Positions 8,304 through 18,098 are shown, numbered from the stretch's first letter. The stretch is DNA of 64,000 bases from Bacteroidia bacterium (GCA_026000155.1 BNYG01000001.1:1-64000); one strand, 5' to 3'. Notes: generated by a model from the sequence alone, not told the origin. A program made the numbers and translations.

Positions 8304-8822
8304 ATGAATACAAATGTCAAATTAGAGAAATGGCAGGCAGCCCAAAAGCGGCACAGGCTATCGGACAAGCACGTTCAGATGGCTCGCGAGCTTGGTTTAA
8401 ATCCCGACAAACTGGGAAAAATAGACAACCACAAACAGGAAACATGGAAAAGTCCCCTGCCACAATTCATTGAGGAAATCTATTTCAAACGCTTTAAGAA
8501 GACCGAACCCGCCACAGTCAAATCCATTAAGGAACAGGTTGCCGACGAAAAAGCAAAGAAAGAACGGCAGAAGAAAGCGAAAGAACAGAACCGGAAAGAA
8601 AAAGCCAAAATTCAGGAAAATAAGCCGTTAGCTGATGACTGTAAGGAAAGCGTTACCCTATCCCAACTGGGATTTATAATAAAAAAGATACATCCCCGGT
8701 ATAAGCCCCACCGTTATGGTTGCAAAACATTAAGGGCAATCTATGAAAAATTAGACAGATATGAGATTGTGCAGACAGAAGAAACGGCAACCGTTATCTG
8801 TAGAAAACAGGATGGTTTCTAA
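8304..8822 (+). CDS. ICE hypothetical protein with HTH-like N-terminus and lysine-rich linker
   Basis: 172 residues from the ATG at 8304. The first ~60 residues (RLSDKHVQMARELGLNPDKLGKIDNHKQE..PLPQFIEEIYFKRF) form a block I know from ICE hypothetical proteins and look helix-turn-helix-like. A lysine/glutamate-rich segment (residues ~70-110) follows. The C-terminal ~55 residues (LGFIIKKIHPRYKPHRYGCKTLRAIYEKLDRYEI) resemble the DNA-binding helices of OST-HTH or LOTUS-like domains, but this is uncertain. Stand-alone gene ending at a strong terminator shared with the tra operon. Confidence 0.6.
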   Translation: MNTNVKLEKWQAAQKRHRLSDKHVQMARELGLNPDKLGKIDNHKQETWKSPLPQFIEEIYFKRFKKTEPATVKSIKEQVADEKAKKERQKKAKEQNRKEKAKIQENKPLADDCKESVTLSQLGFIIKKIHPRYKPHRYGCKTLRAIYEKLDRYEIVQTEETATVICRKQDGF

Positions 8823-8858
8823 AAAATACAGATAAAACCTGCAATTACATTTAAAAGC

Positions 8859-8892
8859 AAACAACGGACAACAATAAAGTTGTCCGTTGTTT
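8859..8892. terminator. Bidirectional terminator at the end of the tra operon
   Basis: Perfect 14-base arms (AAACAACGGACAAC and complement) around a 6-base AATAAA loop with A/T tails on both sides, between the convergent genes ending at 8822 (plus) and 8895 (minus). Confidence 0.85.
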
Positions 8893-8894
8893 TA

Positions 8895-9464
8895 TTAAAT
8901 GGATAAACCTTTCTTTTGGGGAGGTGGGGACACTTCCTTTTGCGCCTGACTATCCCCGAATTTGTTTTCCGCCATTTTCCGAATTTCGGGCGTTTGAAAT
9001 TTTTCGGGAATAAAACCCAATACCTTTTTATCTGCGTTTGGACTGTTGAAAGCCATTTTACAGAGTTCAGCGGTCAGCAGCTTGTCGGGAACGAATTGCA
9101 GGCAGTAGGCATCCGCTTTAACGGCGTTTTCTGCCATTTTTGCGTCCGTAATATCCGCAAAACTGTAAATCACAAATGGATTGTTTCCCTCGTCCAAAAA
9201 CTTTTTGATTGCCTCTTTCTGTACTTCGGGATAAGGGATTTTCGTAAGAATATTCAAATCTACATCTTTTGAAAGAAGGGCAGCGCGGCAAATATCCCGA
9301 TTTATAACCGCATCCGGCACATACTCCAAATTTTGTCCGCTTGCAAGGACAGCAACCAGCGAAACGGCTGCCGTCCTGTGGCGTTCAGGCAGGGCGGAGT
9401 AATAATTTTCGTTTTCCGCAATCTTCCCAATGTCCCATTTTTCCCTGTCTGTCAGCATTTTCAT
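8895..9464 (-). CDS. ICE protein with degenerate helical repeats, last gene of tra operon
   Basis: 189 residues. Two to three repeats of a ~38-residue helical pattern are visible (LEYVPDAVINRDICRAALLS; LQFVPDKLLTAELCKMAF; LGFIPEKFQTPEIRKMAE), similar to DUF4116-type repeats. The C-terminus is proline-rich. It overlaps traQ by 4 bases and ends the transfer operon. No function assigned; a scaffold or regulatory role would be a guess. Confidence 0.65.
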   Translation of the reverse strand: MKMLTDREKWDIGKIAENENYYSALPERHRTAAVSLVAVLASGQNLEYVPDAVINRDICRAALLSKDVDLNILTKIPYPEVQKEAIKKFLDEGNNPFVIYSFADITDAKMAENAVKADAYCLQFVPDKLLTAELCKMAFNSPNADKKVLGFIPEKFQTPEIRKMAENKFGDSQAQKEVSPPPQKKGLSI

Positions 9465-9889
9465 TCCTCACTCTCTGCACTTTCATTGCTGAACGAAAAA
9501 CTCTTTTGCACCACCTGCCCCCAACTGTCCTCAATGTACACATCCAAATTTTGTTGGTCGGTACATTGCGAGGTGTAGTACAAACGAAACTCATCTTTTT
9601 TCAAGGGAAAAAGGTCGTTAGGTGTTAAAACCCTGCCGTCATCAAGGCGCAACTCCCCTTTTCCGTCCGGTTGGAAATAGCGAATGTAAAACTTTGTTTC
9701 GGCATAGTCGCCAGATTTTACAATCTGAAGGCGCATTTCGACAGTTTCGCCCTCAACCACTCTTTTAGGGTATGGCATCGCCAGCACATCAAAAGCATAC
9801 TTTTGAGTAATATCAAGAGAGTCATTACAGGCACAGACGATACTTGCAATAAGTATCGTGTATAAAAAATAACTTGCAAACCGTTTCAT
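9461..9889 (-). CDS. traQ: Conjugative transposon protein TraQ (DUF3872)
   Basis: 142-residue lipoprotein with signal peptide and lipobox (IASIVCAC, cysteine near residue 21). The mature part is a small beta-sandwich with YFQPDGKGELRLDDGRVL and the VYIEDSWGQVVQKSFSF ending typical of DUF3872/TraQ. In CTnDOT-type ICEs TraQ is encoded just after traO/traP at the end of the type IV secretion operon. No TraP primase gene separates it from traO here. Confidence 0.85.
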   Translation of the reverse strand: MKRFASYFLYTILIASIVCACNDSLDITQKYAFDVLAMPYPKRVVEGETVEMRLQIVKSGDYAETKFYIRYFQPDGKGELRLDDGRVLTPNDLFPLKKDEFRLYYTSQCTDQQNLDVYIEDSWGQVVQKSFSFSNESAESEE

Positions 9890-9904
9890 TTTCGTATTTG
9901 TTTT

Positions 9905-10486
9905 TTAGTTTATAATAAATTTCACTCCCAATCCGAACTGTGTGTTGAACAAGCCCACAGAAGACCCCGCAAGTGCGCGTTCCCTGATATTGGCAAGCAA
10001 TACCAGCCAATCCGTTACAAAGATTTCCGTTTCGAGCGTGATTGCCCCACCGTAAAGAAAAGCGTCCTTGTTATTGATAGTCGCGCCATCGAGCAGTGGT
10101 TTCTTATTGTGCCGGATTGTTTCGTAACCTGCCAACGCCGACAGCCCCGCCGAACAGAAAATTGTTTTACTTCTGTCCGAGAGGACATTGAGATAATACC
10201 CGCCTTCGCCTGTAAACTGCATTTGCGGGTTGCACCAGCTTTTGTAGCGGTGGCATTTTCCCAAAAATTCACCACCGAACACCCAGCGGTCGCCGCTTTT
10301 GGTATAAGTGGAAAAAGCCAATCCCGCGTGAGCCGCAAAATTCGGATTGCTTTCGTCAAGCGTAAAACCGTTTACCGTTCCTGCGGTAAATTGAATGCCC
10401 TTTTGTCCGGGCAGATAACGTTGCGCCTGTGCATAGAAACAGGACAGGCAAAGTGCAATTAAGCACATAATAACTGATTTATTCAT
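9905..10486 (-). CDS. traO: Conjugative transposon protein TraO
   Basis: 193 residues with a signal peptide (CLIALCLSCFYAQA) and a mature beta-barrel-like outer-membrane domain (QKGIQFTAGTVNGFTL ... GLGVKFIIN). TraO is a component of the mating apparatus in Bacteroides ICEs. Length and order (between traN and traQ) fit the family. Intact. Confidence 0.88.
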   Translation of the reverse strand: MNKSVIMCLIALCLSCFYAQAQRYLPGQKGIQFTAGTVNGFTLDESNPNFAAHAGLAFSTYTKSGDRWVFGGEFLGKCHRYKSWCNPQMQFTGEGGYYLNVLSDRSKTIFCSAGLSALAGYETIRHNKKPLLDGATINNKDAFLYGGAITLETEIFVTDWLVLLANIRERALAGSSVGLFNTQFGLGVKFIIN

Positions 10487-10512
10487 ATTCTTATTTTTTA
10501 ATTTGTAATTAA

Positions 10513-11445
10513 TTATTTCACTTTTAAATCGTCAATCACTTTGGCGCGGGTTATATCCTCGTTTTCGACAACAAAACGCTGGTGTCGCCCGCCGTTCTTT
10601 TCGTACAGTTCCACAATCAAATGCTTTCCGTCCGGAACGGTAAATTTAGGCAAAGCAAACACCGTGCGTCCCGATTTCTTTCCGGGTATGCGGATATTGT
10701 AACGGTAAGCGCGGACGGGAAAAATAACCTGTTCCTGAATGGCGGTGCGCTTGGCGACCTTTTTATCCACGATTTTAATGCGGATAAAATCCATATCAAA
10801 CGGCACTTGCGAGGCGTTTTTGGTCTGGATATGGAAATACAGAAAATCGTTATAGGTATAAATACCCTTGAGCAATAACTGTATTCCAAACCGCTTGCTG
10901 CCAATATGTTTGATTTCCTTTTTGTCGCTTTGGTAAATGGACTTCATAATGAGATTGACCACTTTGGGCGACTCGTTTCCCAAATCATTGAAGTAAATAT
11001 CCAATGAATTGTTCGGGCGGTTTACCGCCTCGCCATCGTGGATAAAGTCTTTCATTTCAATGTTTAACTTTTCAGGCTCATCGGCATACTTCACATTGAA
11101 AGAATAAAAACTGCCCTCATCTGTGATTACGGAAAAGTTTGTTTCGCGCTCAAAGCCCTGAACGGCTGCTTTCACGCGGATAACATTTTCCGCACCGTCC
11201 GCTTTTCCTGCAATAATATTCGCGCTACCCAAATCGACATAGCGCACGGCAGCGGGGAAAATAATATGCACCGTCTTGTTAAAACTCACTTCGATACCGT
11301 AGGGCGGTATCATTCGGTCGTACTCAATTTTGCGGGTAAGACCGCTGTACAAATCACCTGTGGAAGGCTGACTTTGCGCCGTTTCCTGCGCATTTGCTGT
11401 AATTGCGCCTGCAACTAATGCAAGCATGATAAAAAACTGTTTCAT
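10513..11445 (-). CDS. traN: Conjugative transposon protein TraN
   Basis: 310 residues with a cleavable signal (ALVAGAITANAQ). The mature domain, with VSFNKTVHIIFPAAVRYVDLGS near residues 53-74, is the Bacteroidota counterpart of VirB9, the periplasmic/outer-membrane ring of the secretion channel. It lies between traO and traM in the standard order. Intact. Confidence 0.92.
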   Translation of the reverse strand: MKQFFIMLALVAGAITANAQETAQSQPSTGDLYSGLTRKIEYDRMIPPYGIEVSFNKTVHIIFPAAVRYVDLGSANIIAGKADGAENVIRVKAAVQGFERETNFSVITDEGSFYSFNVKYADEPEKLNIEMKDFIHDGEAVNRPNNSLDIYFNDLGNESPKVVNLIMKSIYQSDKKEIKHIGSKRFGIQLLLKGIYTYNDFLYFHIQTKNASQVPFDMDFIRIKIVDKKVAKRTAIQEQVIFPVRAYRYNIRIPGKKSGRTVFALPKFTVPDGKHLIVELYEKNGGRHQRFVVENEDITRAKVIDDLKVK

Positions 11446-11484
11446 CGTATATTATTTTTAATTATGAATTGTGTATTGTAAAAA

Positions 11485-11526
11485 AATCCTGTTAATCTTT
11501 TAATCAGGTAAATCATGGTTCAGACA
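11485..11526 (-). repeat. Dispersed repeat ending GGTTCAGACA, intergenic copy
   Basis: AATCCTG/TTAATC-type heptads followed by AATCATGGTTCAGACA, between traM and traN. Related copies are at 23082-23123, 37770-37812, 37887-37923 and 39721-39763. Confidence 0.75.
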
Positions 11527-11527
11527 A

Positions 11528-12868
11528 TTAATTGTTTGCTAATTGCTGATTATTGATATTACCTTCGGGAAGAAGGAAAACATGATAACCCGCTTTGAGA
11601 TTGACTTTTACTTCACGCATTTTCTTTGAGAAGAATTGCGAAATTCCCTGAATGGCACTGCGCCCCATATCGGCGGCGAATTGTTCGCCTGCATCGGAAG
11701 ACAGCGAAATACTTGTACCGGCATTTGTTCCCATATTTGCCGCAACCTCTTTGACGGCGTTAATCTCTTTTGTATTAGGAATAAAGATACCTCGCTGACC
11801 GTCCGTATCATACACCGACATTTCCACAGGCAGAATATTGCCGCCGTATTCCATTGAAGTAATAGTGATTTGCAGCCTTTCCCCCTGAATCTTGGAAAAG
11901 CCGGAAAGAATCGTGTTTTCTCGGACAAACATTTTGCCCGCCCGCATCGGCTCAAGCAAACGCAAACGGACGCTTTCGCCGTCCATCACGGTCTGGTCGC
12001 TATGTATGCAGGCGGAAATGGTGTTTTTCCGTTCCTTTGCGAGTTCAGCGGTCGCCGTATAAAATCCCATGTTGCGCGGTTGGGCGAAAGCCTGCATTAC
12101 CTCTTTGCCCGACAGTTCCTGCGGCAAAGCGGAAACAGTTTGTTCCACCACGCCACTGACAGGAACGACAAGCGTTTTACCTGAAGTATTTGTAACGGCA
12201 TTGGCATTTGTCGCCACTGTCCCCTGTGTCCCAACACTCCCCGTTGTTCCCGGCATATATTTTGCTGCCATCTGAAACGATTTTTCCATAAGCGCCATTT
12301 GCTCATCAACAGCGTTTTTGCGGTTTTCCGTTTCGTCCATTCGATTTTTCAGGTCGTTTAATTCCTGCTGTAACCGTTCCTTTTCGGGGTCGTTTTTCGG
12401 ACTTTCATAGAAATTGCCCAAATTGCGGTTAATATCGCGGTAGGCATTGACGGAGTTTTGCACCGCCGTTGGTTTAGGCGTTGAAGAAGAAATCCCGCTG
12501 CCCGATTTTGCAGGCTCATCGGGCAACAACGCCAAATCATCGGCAGGCTTTTTACCGTTTTCGCCCAACAGCGAACTGAAATCATCAAGCGAGCGCATCC
12601 GTTCCGCTTGCTTTTGCTTGACCTGTTCCTGCTCGTAGGCGGTCGCCTTGTCGCCGACAATGCCCTCGTTCTTCGGGTCTGGAATTTCGGCGTTAAAGCC
12701 CGTCTGCATGTCCTGTTTGGCTTTGTCTTCTGCCGAAGGCGCGAAGATAAACCACATACAGCCCGCGCAAATAATGCTCATCAGCGCAAAAACAGCGTAT
12801 TTCTTCATTTTCTGCTTTTGCTCATTCGATAACTTGGGCTTGTCATCTGTTTGATTGTTCGTACTCAT
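11528..12868 (-). CDS. traM: Conjugative transposon protein TraM
   Basis: 446 residues, VirB10-like. One N-terminal transmembrane helix (YAVFALMSIICAGCMWFIF, residues 25-43), a charged low-complexity and coiled-coil region (~150-200), and the C-terminal periplasmic domain from ~residue 240 to the ALPQ/FAQPRNMGFYTATAEL and GYHVFLLPEG segments. Residues ~206-225 (GTTGSVGTQGTVATN) are encoded by a short run of GTCCC-containing nonamers that look like a repeat insertion into a linker. It overlaps traL by 26 bases. Confidence 0.92.
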   Translation of the reverse strand: MSTNNQTDDKPKLSNEQKQKMKKYAVFALMSIICAGCMWFIFAPSAEDKAKQDMQTGFNAEIPDPKNEGIVGDKATAYEQEQVKQKQAERMRSLDDFSSLLGENGKKPADDLALLPDEPAKSGSGISSSTPKPTAVQNSVNAYRDINRNLGNFYESPKNDPEKERLQQELNDLKNRMDETENRKNAVDEQMALMEKSFQMAAKYMPGTTGSVGTQGTVATNANAVTNTSGKTLVVPVSGVVEQTVSALPQELSGKEVMQAFAQPRNMGFYTATAELAKERKNTISACIHSDQTVMDGESVRLRLLEPMRAGKMFVRENTILSGFSKIQGERLQITITSMEYGGNILPVEMSVYDTDGQRGIFIPNTKEINAVKEVAANMGTNAGTSISLSSDAGEQFAADMGRSAIQGISQFFSKKMREVKVNLKAGYHVFLLPEGNINNQQLANN

Positions 12869-13163
12869 TACTTTTAATTTTTAATTCGTAATTTTTAATT
12901 GATTTAATACTGTCTTTTTTAGATTGTTGCAGTTTTAAAGTTTCAATATGCTGCACTTCCAAAAACTGTTTTTTCGCATCGCTCACGCCCATATTGTATA
13001 TGGAACTGACCACGAAATAAATGTTTGCCACTGCCAACGCCCCGCCGATAATCAGCACCATCATAAAGCGTTTCATTGGCGTGGGTTTCCCGCAAAGAAG
13101 CCGCAGGAGGTATTCGATTTCGTCCCAAGCGTTTATCAAAAATTCTTTGATTTTCTTTCTCAT
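12843..13163 (-). CDS. traL: Conjugative transposon protein TraL (DUF3989)
   Basis: 106 residues with one central transmembrane helix (MMVLIIGGALAVANIYFVVSSIYNMG). The conserved start (WDEIEYLLRLLCGKPTPMKR) is typical of TraL/DUF3989. It sits between traK and traM and overlaps traM by 26 bases, implying coupling. The protein is required for transfer in CTnDOT-like elements; its precise position in the machine is not known. Confidence 0.88.
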   Translation of the reverse strand: MRKKIKEFLINAWDEIEYLLRLLCGKPTPMKRFMMVLIIGGALAVANIYFVVSSIYNMGVSDAKKQFLEVQHIETLKLQQSKKDSIKSIKNYELKIKSNEYEQSNR

Positions 13164-13177
13164 ACTTGCCTCCTTTC

Positions 13178-13801
13178 TTAACGGTCAATTACGCGCAAAT
13201 CGCGGTTTTCTACGATTTCAAATCCTTCCATCGTAAAACCGTGCGGATTGTTGTCGCTTCGTACCGAATTGATTAGATTACAGCGCGTTATCAAACTGCG
13301 TTCCGTGATATTGCTTTCGCGGATAATCAGTTGCCGCGCATAAGTAACCGCCTTGTACGGATAGGCATCAAAGTTGCAAGCCACGCTGTCCACCTGCACA
13401 TTCTGGTTGATATTGCCCGAAATAATGCGGTTGTAATAGCCCTTTTCGGTCAAGTCCTTGTAGTAGCCGAAAGCCGACTTATCCACGAGAAACAACGCCC
13501 TTTTGACATTGCTTTCAATCGCGTTTCTGTCGGGCGAGAGGGTAAAAAACAGTTCGTGAAACCGCTTGATATGTTCCCGCGCTTCAACAGGTCTGTTTTG
13601 GGATAAATCCTGTGAAAGAGCCAACATCAGCGATTTTCCGCCGTCAAGGACATATATTTTTTGCCTTTGCTGTTCGGCAAAGTTGTACGCGCTGAACAGC
13701 GAGTAACCGACAATCCCAGCGCAAAGGCAGACAAACACAATCCCGAAGAAGCGGATTTGCCTGAAACTTGTTTCCATATTTTTTAATGACTTAAATTCCA
13801 T
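13178..13801 (-). CDS. traK: Conjugative transposon protein TraK
   Basis: 207 residues, VirB8-like. N-terminal cytoplasmic stub (FKSLKNMETSFRQ), one transmembrane helix (FFGIVFVCLCAGIVGYSLFSAYNF), then a periplasmic domain. The start LKNMETSFRQIR and the MEGFEIVENRDLRVIDR ending are family hallmarks. The ATG used begins 6 codons before the conserved KNME; a later start is possible. Confidence 0.92.
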   Translation of the reverse strand: MEFKSLKNMETSFRQIRFFGIVFVCLCAGIVGYSLFSAYNFAEQQRQKIYVLDGGKSLMLALSQDLSQNRPVEAREHIKRFHELFFTLSPDRNAIESNVKRALFLVDKSAFGYYKDLTEKGYYNRIISGNINQNVQVDSVACNFDAYPYKAVTYARQLIIRESNITERSLITRCNLINSVRSDNNPHGFTMEGFEIVENRDLRVIDR

Positions 13802-13820
13802 ATTTTTAATTTATAAATGA

Positions 13821-14828
13821 TTACTTAATTAGCCGTCCTGCGATGTTTCCTGTCGCCGCGCCTGCCACTGCGCCTGCTGCTCCGCCCGCTTTCATTGCCG
13901 TTGAAGTCAAAGCACGGTTATAACCGCTCGTGCCGCCTGCCGAAATAATCCAATTCGCTACGGTGGGGACAGTGAAATAGCCCACAATGCCGATTATCAT
14001 AAAAATGATATAGATTGTATTGGAAGCATCTATCGAAAAATTAGGGTTGTTTTGCAATTCCGAAATATCATTCTGCAACATAAGTACCTGAATCTTAGCA
14101 AGTATGCTTGAAAACAAATCGGAAACAGGCAGCCACAAATAAACCGACACATAACGGCTAATCCATTGTGTTAATGTGGATTGAAAGCCATCATAGACTG
14201 AAATCGCAAAGGCGATTGGTCCAAGTATGGCTAATACAATCAAAAAGAAAGTCCGCACTGTGTCAATCACCAGAGCCGCCGCCTGAAACAGTATTTCCAA
14301 GAGTTCGCGAAACCAATCTCTTATGCTCTTTTTCAGGTTGTACATTCCACGCTCGACATACATTCCCGACATCGTTACAAGGTCGCCCGGACTCCAGCCC
14401 AATTCGTCAAGCTGGCGGTCAAATTCTTCATTCGATACCAGATAAGCCGTTTCGGGGTTGCGCATCATCGCCTCGTATTCCAATTTATCCTTTTGCTGCC
14501 GGTATTTTTGCATATCAAATGTCTGCGTTTCCAGCATTTGTCCGCAACCTTTGACCACCGGCGACATCACGGAATTGATTGTGCCTAACACAAAGGTGGG
14601 GAAGAACATAATGCACAAGCCAATCACAAACGGACGAAGAAGCGGATACACATCAATCGGCTCTGCGCGGGAAAGGGATTGCCAAACCCTGTGCGCCACA
14701 TAAAACAGCGCACCCAAGCCTGCAATCCCTTTTGCTACGCCGGCCATATTCCCGCACAAGGGCATCATCTCGGTATAGAGATTGCGCAATATCTGGTGCA
14801 GATTGTCAAATTCTATTGCTAACAACAT
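13821..14828 (-). CDS. traJ: Conjugative transposon protein TraJ
   Basis: 335 residues, polytopic inner-membrane protein of the VirB6 type. Conserved N-terminus (FDNLHQILRNLYTEMMPLCGNMAGVAKGIAGLGALFYV) and several hydrophobic segments, among them TFFLIVLAILGPIAFAISVYDG and IYIIFMIIGIVGYFTVPTVANWII. The C-terminus is alanine/glycine-rich. Standard position between traI and traK. Intact. Confidence 0.92.
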   Translation of the reverse strand: MLLAIEFDNLHQILRNLYTEMMPLCGNMAGVAKGIAGLGALFYVAHRVWQSLSRAEPIDVYPLLRPFVIGLCIMFFPTFVLGTINSVMSPVVKGCGQMLETQTFDMQKYRQQKDKLEYEAMMRNPETAYLVSNEEFDRQLDELGWSPGDLVTMSGMYVERGMYNLKKSIRDWFRELLEILFQAAALVIDTVRTFFLIVLAILGPIAFAISVYDGFQSTLTQWISRYVSVYLWLPVSDLFSSILAKIQVLMLQNDISELQNNPNFSIDASNTIYIIFMIIGIVGYFTVPTVANWIISAGGTSGYNRALTSTAMKAGGAAGAVAGAATGNIAGRLIK

Positions 14829-14862
14829 CGTAATTCGTAATTTTTAATTCGTAATTAATTGA

Positions 14863-15492
14863 TTACCAATAGCGGTCGTTGGAATTTCCGTAAAGAGCGA
14901 CAACGCGGTCGCTTTCTCCCGCTTTTTTTGCCCGCAAATACGAAATGGAAATGTTTTTGCGCGTGTAGTAATCCACCAAGTTCCGATGGCTTTTCAGGCG
15001 GTCATAGACATAGTTAATAATGTCCATCCGTTCGTGGTCGGTCATCGAAAGTCCGTTGATATTGACAACATCTTTCATTTCCAAAAGCATATTGGAACTT
15101 TCCTGCAACAAAACCGTGTAGCCGTTGGAAATGGCGACCAATTCCTCGTAACGGAAATTCGGGTCGGAAAGCATCTTTTGGAAGCTGTTTACATAAATGT
15201 CGCCGATTTCGCCCACCAGCAAAATGGCATCGCGGACTTTCTTTGCATCCTTTACCAAATCGTGTATGGCTTTGAGTTTGTCGTAATACTCTTTGCCCTG
15301 ATTGTACAATTTTTGCACTTCCTGAAAATTTTTTATCACATTTGAAACTGTCGAGGAAGTCTGCACAATCTGATTGGCGGAGTTCACAATACTTGTCGCA
15401 ATGTTTGCAGGGTCTGTTACCACAAATTGCGCCTTTACCTGTGCGGCAAAACCTGCCAGCACGATACTCATAATAAAAATTACCTTTTTCAT
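14863..15492 (-). CDS. traI: Conjugative transposon protein TraI (DUF4141)
   Basis: 209 residues with a signal peptide (IMSIVLAGFAAQVKAQ). The mature part (VTDPANIATSIVNSANQIVQTSSTVSNVIKNF ... YLRAKKAGESDRVVALYGNSNDRYW) is the DUF4141 family, comparable with VirB5-like periplasmic components. It lies between traG and traJ. Intact. Confidence 0.9.
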   Translation of the reverse strand: MKKVIFIMSIVLAGFAAQVKAQFVVTDPANIATSIVNSANQIVQTSSTVSNVIKNFQEVQKLYNQGKEYYDKLKAIHDLVKDAKKVRDAILLVGEIGDIYVNSFQKMLSDPNFRYEELVAISNGYTVLLQESSNMLLEMKDVVNINGLSMTDHERMDIINYVYDRLKSHRNLVDYYTRKNISISYLRAKKAGESDRVVALYGNSNDRYW

Positions 15493-15512
15493 TTTGATTG
15501 TTTTTTTAATTG

Positions 15513-18098
15513 TTAATTATTTTTATTTTCAATTCTTTTGCTTTCGGCTAACTGTTTGATAGCCAATTCCAAATTCCCGTCCAACTTTTCGGCTAAACGG
15601 AAAAGTTCCAGTTTTTCGGTTTCCTCGGTCGTGTAGGTATAGTATTCTTCGAGCGAAACCTCTGTTGCATAAACCGCCGATTGAACGCCGCCAAGACCAA
15701 TCCAAACTTCCTTATATTTGCGGCTTGGATTGTTCGCCATATTGATAGAAAGCACCTGCGATTTTTCCTTTTCGGTCAATCCGAGTAATGCCTGAATACT
15801 GTCGAACTTGTTCATGTATTTTCTTTGGTCTAACAAAATCTTACAGTCGGCATTGTTGATAATACTCTCTTTTACAATGGGCGAAGCGATAATATCATCG
15901 ACTTCCTGCGTTACTACGATTGCCTCGCCGAAGAATTTACGGACGGTTTTATACAGATATTTTATGTATTCTGCCATCCCTTCCTTCGCGATTGCCTTCC
16001 ACGCCTCCTCTATTAGGATTAACTTCCTGATACCCTTTAATCTGCGCATCTTATTGATGAAAACTTCCATTATGATAATCGTAACTATCGGGAAGAGGAT
16101 TTTGTGGTCTTTTATCGCATCTATCTCAAAGACAATGAATCGTTTAGACAGTAAATCCAACTGCTTTTCGGAGTTCAACAGGTAATCGTATTCCCCGCCT
16201 TTGTAATACGGCTCTAACACATTGAGGAAATTTGCCAAATCAAAGTCCTTTTCGCGGACTTGCTTTTCCTGCAAAATTTCACGGTATTCGCCACCCACAA
16301 ATTCGTAAAAGGTATTGAATGAGGGCGCAATGCCGTTTTTCAACTTGTCAATGTACATACTGACAGCGTTGGACAAAGCAACTTCTTCTGCGCGTGTGGG
16401 CGGCTCGTTGTCGCGTTTCCAAAGCGTGAGAATGAGCGTTTTAATACTTTCCCTTTTTTCAATATCGAACACTCCATCGTCCGTATAAAATGGATTGAAG
16501 GCTATTGGATTATCTTCTGTATAAGTGAAATATACGCCATCTTCGCCGTTGGTTTTGCGGTTAATCAGGTTGCAAAGTCCCTGATACGAATTACCTGTAT
16601 CTACTAAAACAATATGCGCCCCCTGTTCGTAATATTGTCTTACCATGTGATTGGTAAAGAAGGATTTACCACTACCCGACGGACCAAGTATAAACTTGTT
16701 CCGGTTCGTGATAATCCCTTTTTTCATCGGCAAATCCGAAATATCCAAATGCAGGGGCTTTCCGGTTAATCTGTCCACCATTTTTATACCAAAGGGCGAG
16801 AGCGAGGATTGATAGTTTGTTTCCTCTGTGAAGAAACAAAGGGCTTGCTCAATGAAAGTGTAAAAACTTTCCTCTGCCGGAAAATCCGCTTCGTTCCCCG
16901 GAATACCCGCCCAAAACAAGGTGGGGGTATCTACCGTATTGTGTCGCGGTTTACACTCCATCAAAGCCAACTGACTGCCGACATCGTTTTTTATCCTTTG
17001 CAGTTCTTCTTTGCTATCACTCCAAGCCATAACGTTGCAGTGGCAACGGATAGAGGTAAGTCCCAACGAGTGCGCCTCGTTCAGGTATTCTTCAATCCAA
17101 GCCTTGTTAATCTGGTTTTGGCGTGAATAGCGCGATAGCGAGTGCATATTACGCGCCTGTTTCTCAAAGCGTTTCAAATTTTCCGCGCCGTCATCTATAA
17201 ACAGATATTGATTATAAATGTGGTTGCACGAAAGCAAAACGCCCACAGGCGCGGCAAAAGACAAACGGCAATCGCTTCTGTCCGTTGAGAGTTTTTCATA
17301 CCGGTTGTCCGTTGCTACTTTGGATGGCAAGTCCTCTGTATCCGAAAGCGTGTGCAAACACATAATATTGTCGCCAATTCGCATTTCATCCGCACCCAAA
17401 GAAATATCCTGCAAACAGGTAGTGTTTTCCAATGACAATGAAAAATACTTTTCAATCAGTCCTGCTGTCCCATTTGTCCCGCCTGTCCCTGCGATTTCCT
17501 CACTTGTTAATCTTGCGAGCTTCACAAAACCGCTGTCATTGACAATACGCTCGAATTGCCCGACCGCCTCCAAAAATTTGGTTATCGTTTCCTTGTCCCG
17601 CACTTCTTTTGGAACAAGAAACCCGCGACATAGCGTATTGAAATTGCTTTGCGCCCGCATCCGCTCTTTGGTTGTTTTTGTCAGGAACAAAAAACAGGCG
17701 TGATTCAGGTAAGGGCGTTCATTAAAGTGCCGTTCAAAACTTCTTGAAAGAAAACTCAAATCGTCCTTTTGAATTTGACTTCGTCTTCTTCCTCCTTGCA
17801 GGGCATAGTCAAGCGAGCTTGCCTCTGCTCCTGCTTCGTTCGTCAGTTCGGGCTGGTAGTTTTCTTTGATAAACCAATCGGATTTATGCACAATACTGTA
17901 ATTGGGTAAAACCTTAACCGCCTTTACCCAAGCCGAATGTATCGCCTCGTATTCGCTGCCGGTTACAGTAAAGAGTTCAGGCAATTCCACCCGAAACCCT
18001 ACTGTAATATCCGCATCTTTGGAAACAATACAGCCGTTTTCTACTGCCAGCAATGGAAATTTGCTTTCCAAAGTGGCTGCTTTCATCACATTTTTCAT
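15513..18098 (-). CDS. traG: TraG, VirB4-family conjugation ATPase
   Basis: 861 residues, the motor ATPase of the type IV secretion system. Walker A GPSGSGKSFF is near residue 474, Walker B ILIEEAWKAIAKEG near residue 694, then a VTQEVDDII segment and the QALLGLTEKEKSQVLSIN block typical of TraG. Residues ~207-217 (GTGGTNGTAG) come from a short nonamer repeat and appear to be an insertion in a loop. It overlaps traF by 4 bases. Intact. Confidence 0.95.
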   Translation of the reverse strand: MKNVMKAATLESKFPLLAVENGCIVSKDADITVGFRVELPELFTVTGSEYEAIHSAWVKAVKVLPNYSIVHKSDWFIKENYQPELTNEAGAEASSLDYALQGGRRRSQIQKDDLSFLSRSFERHFNERPYLNHACFLFLTKTTKERMRAQSNFNTLCRGFLVPKEVRDKETITKFLEAVGQFERIVNDSGFVKLARLTSEEIAGTGGTNGTAGLIEKYFSLSLENTTCLQDISLGADEMRIGDNIMCLHTLSDTEDLPSKVATDNRYEKLSTDRSDCRLSFAAPVGVLLSCNHIYNQYLFIDDGAENLKRFEKQARNMHSLSRYSRQNQINKAWIEEYLNEAHSLGLTSIRCHCNVMAWSDSKEELQRIKNDVGSQLALMECKPRHNTVDTPTLFWAGIPGNEADFPAEESFYTFIEQALCFFTEETNYQSSLSPFGIKMVDRLTGKPLHLDISDLPMKKGIITNRNKFILGPSGSGKSFFTNHMVRQYYEQGAHIVLVDTGNSYQGLCNLINRKTNGEDGVYFTYTEDNPIAFNPFYTDDGVFDIEKRESIKTLILTLWKRDNEPPTRAEEVALSNAVSMYIDKLKNGIAPSFNTFYEFVGGEYREILQEKQVREKDFDLANFLNVLEPYYKGGEYDYLLNSEKQLDLLSKRFIVFEIDAIKDHKILFPIVTIIIMEVFINKMRRLKGIRKLILIEEAWKAIAKEGMAEYIKYLYKTVRKFFGEAIVVTQEVDDIIASPIVKESIINNADCKILLDQRKYMNKFDSIQALLGLTEKEKSQVLSINMANNPSRKYKEVWIGLGGVQSAVYATEVSLEEYYTYTTEETEKLELFRLAEKLDGNLELAIKQLAESKRIENKNN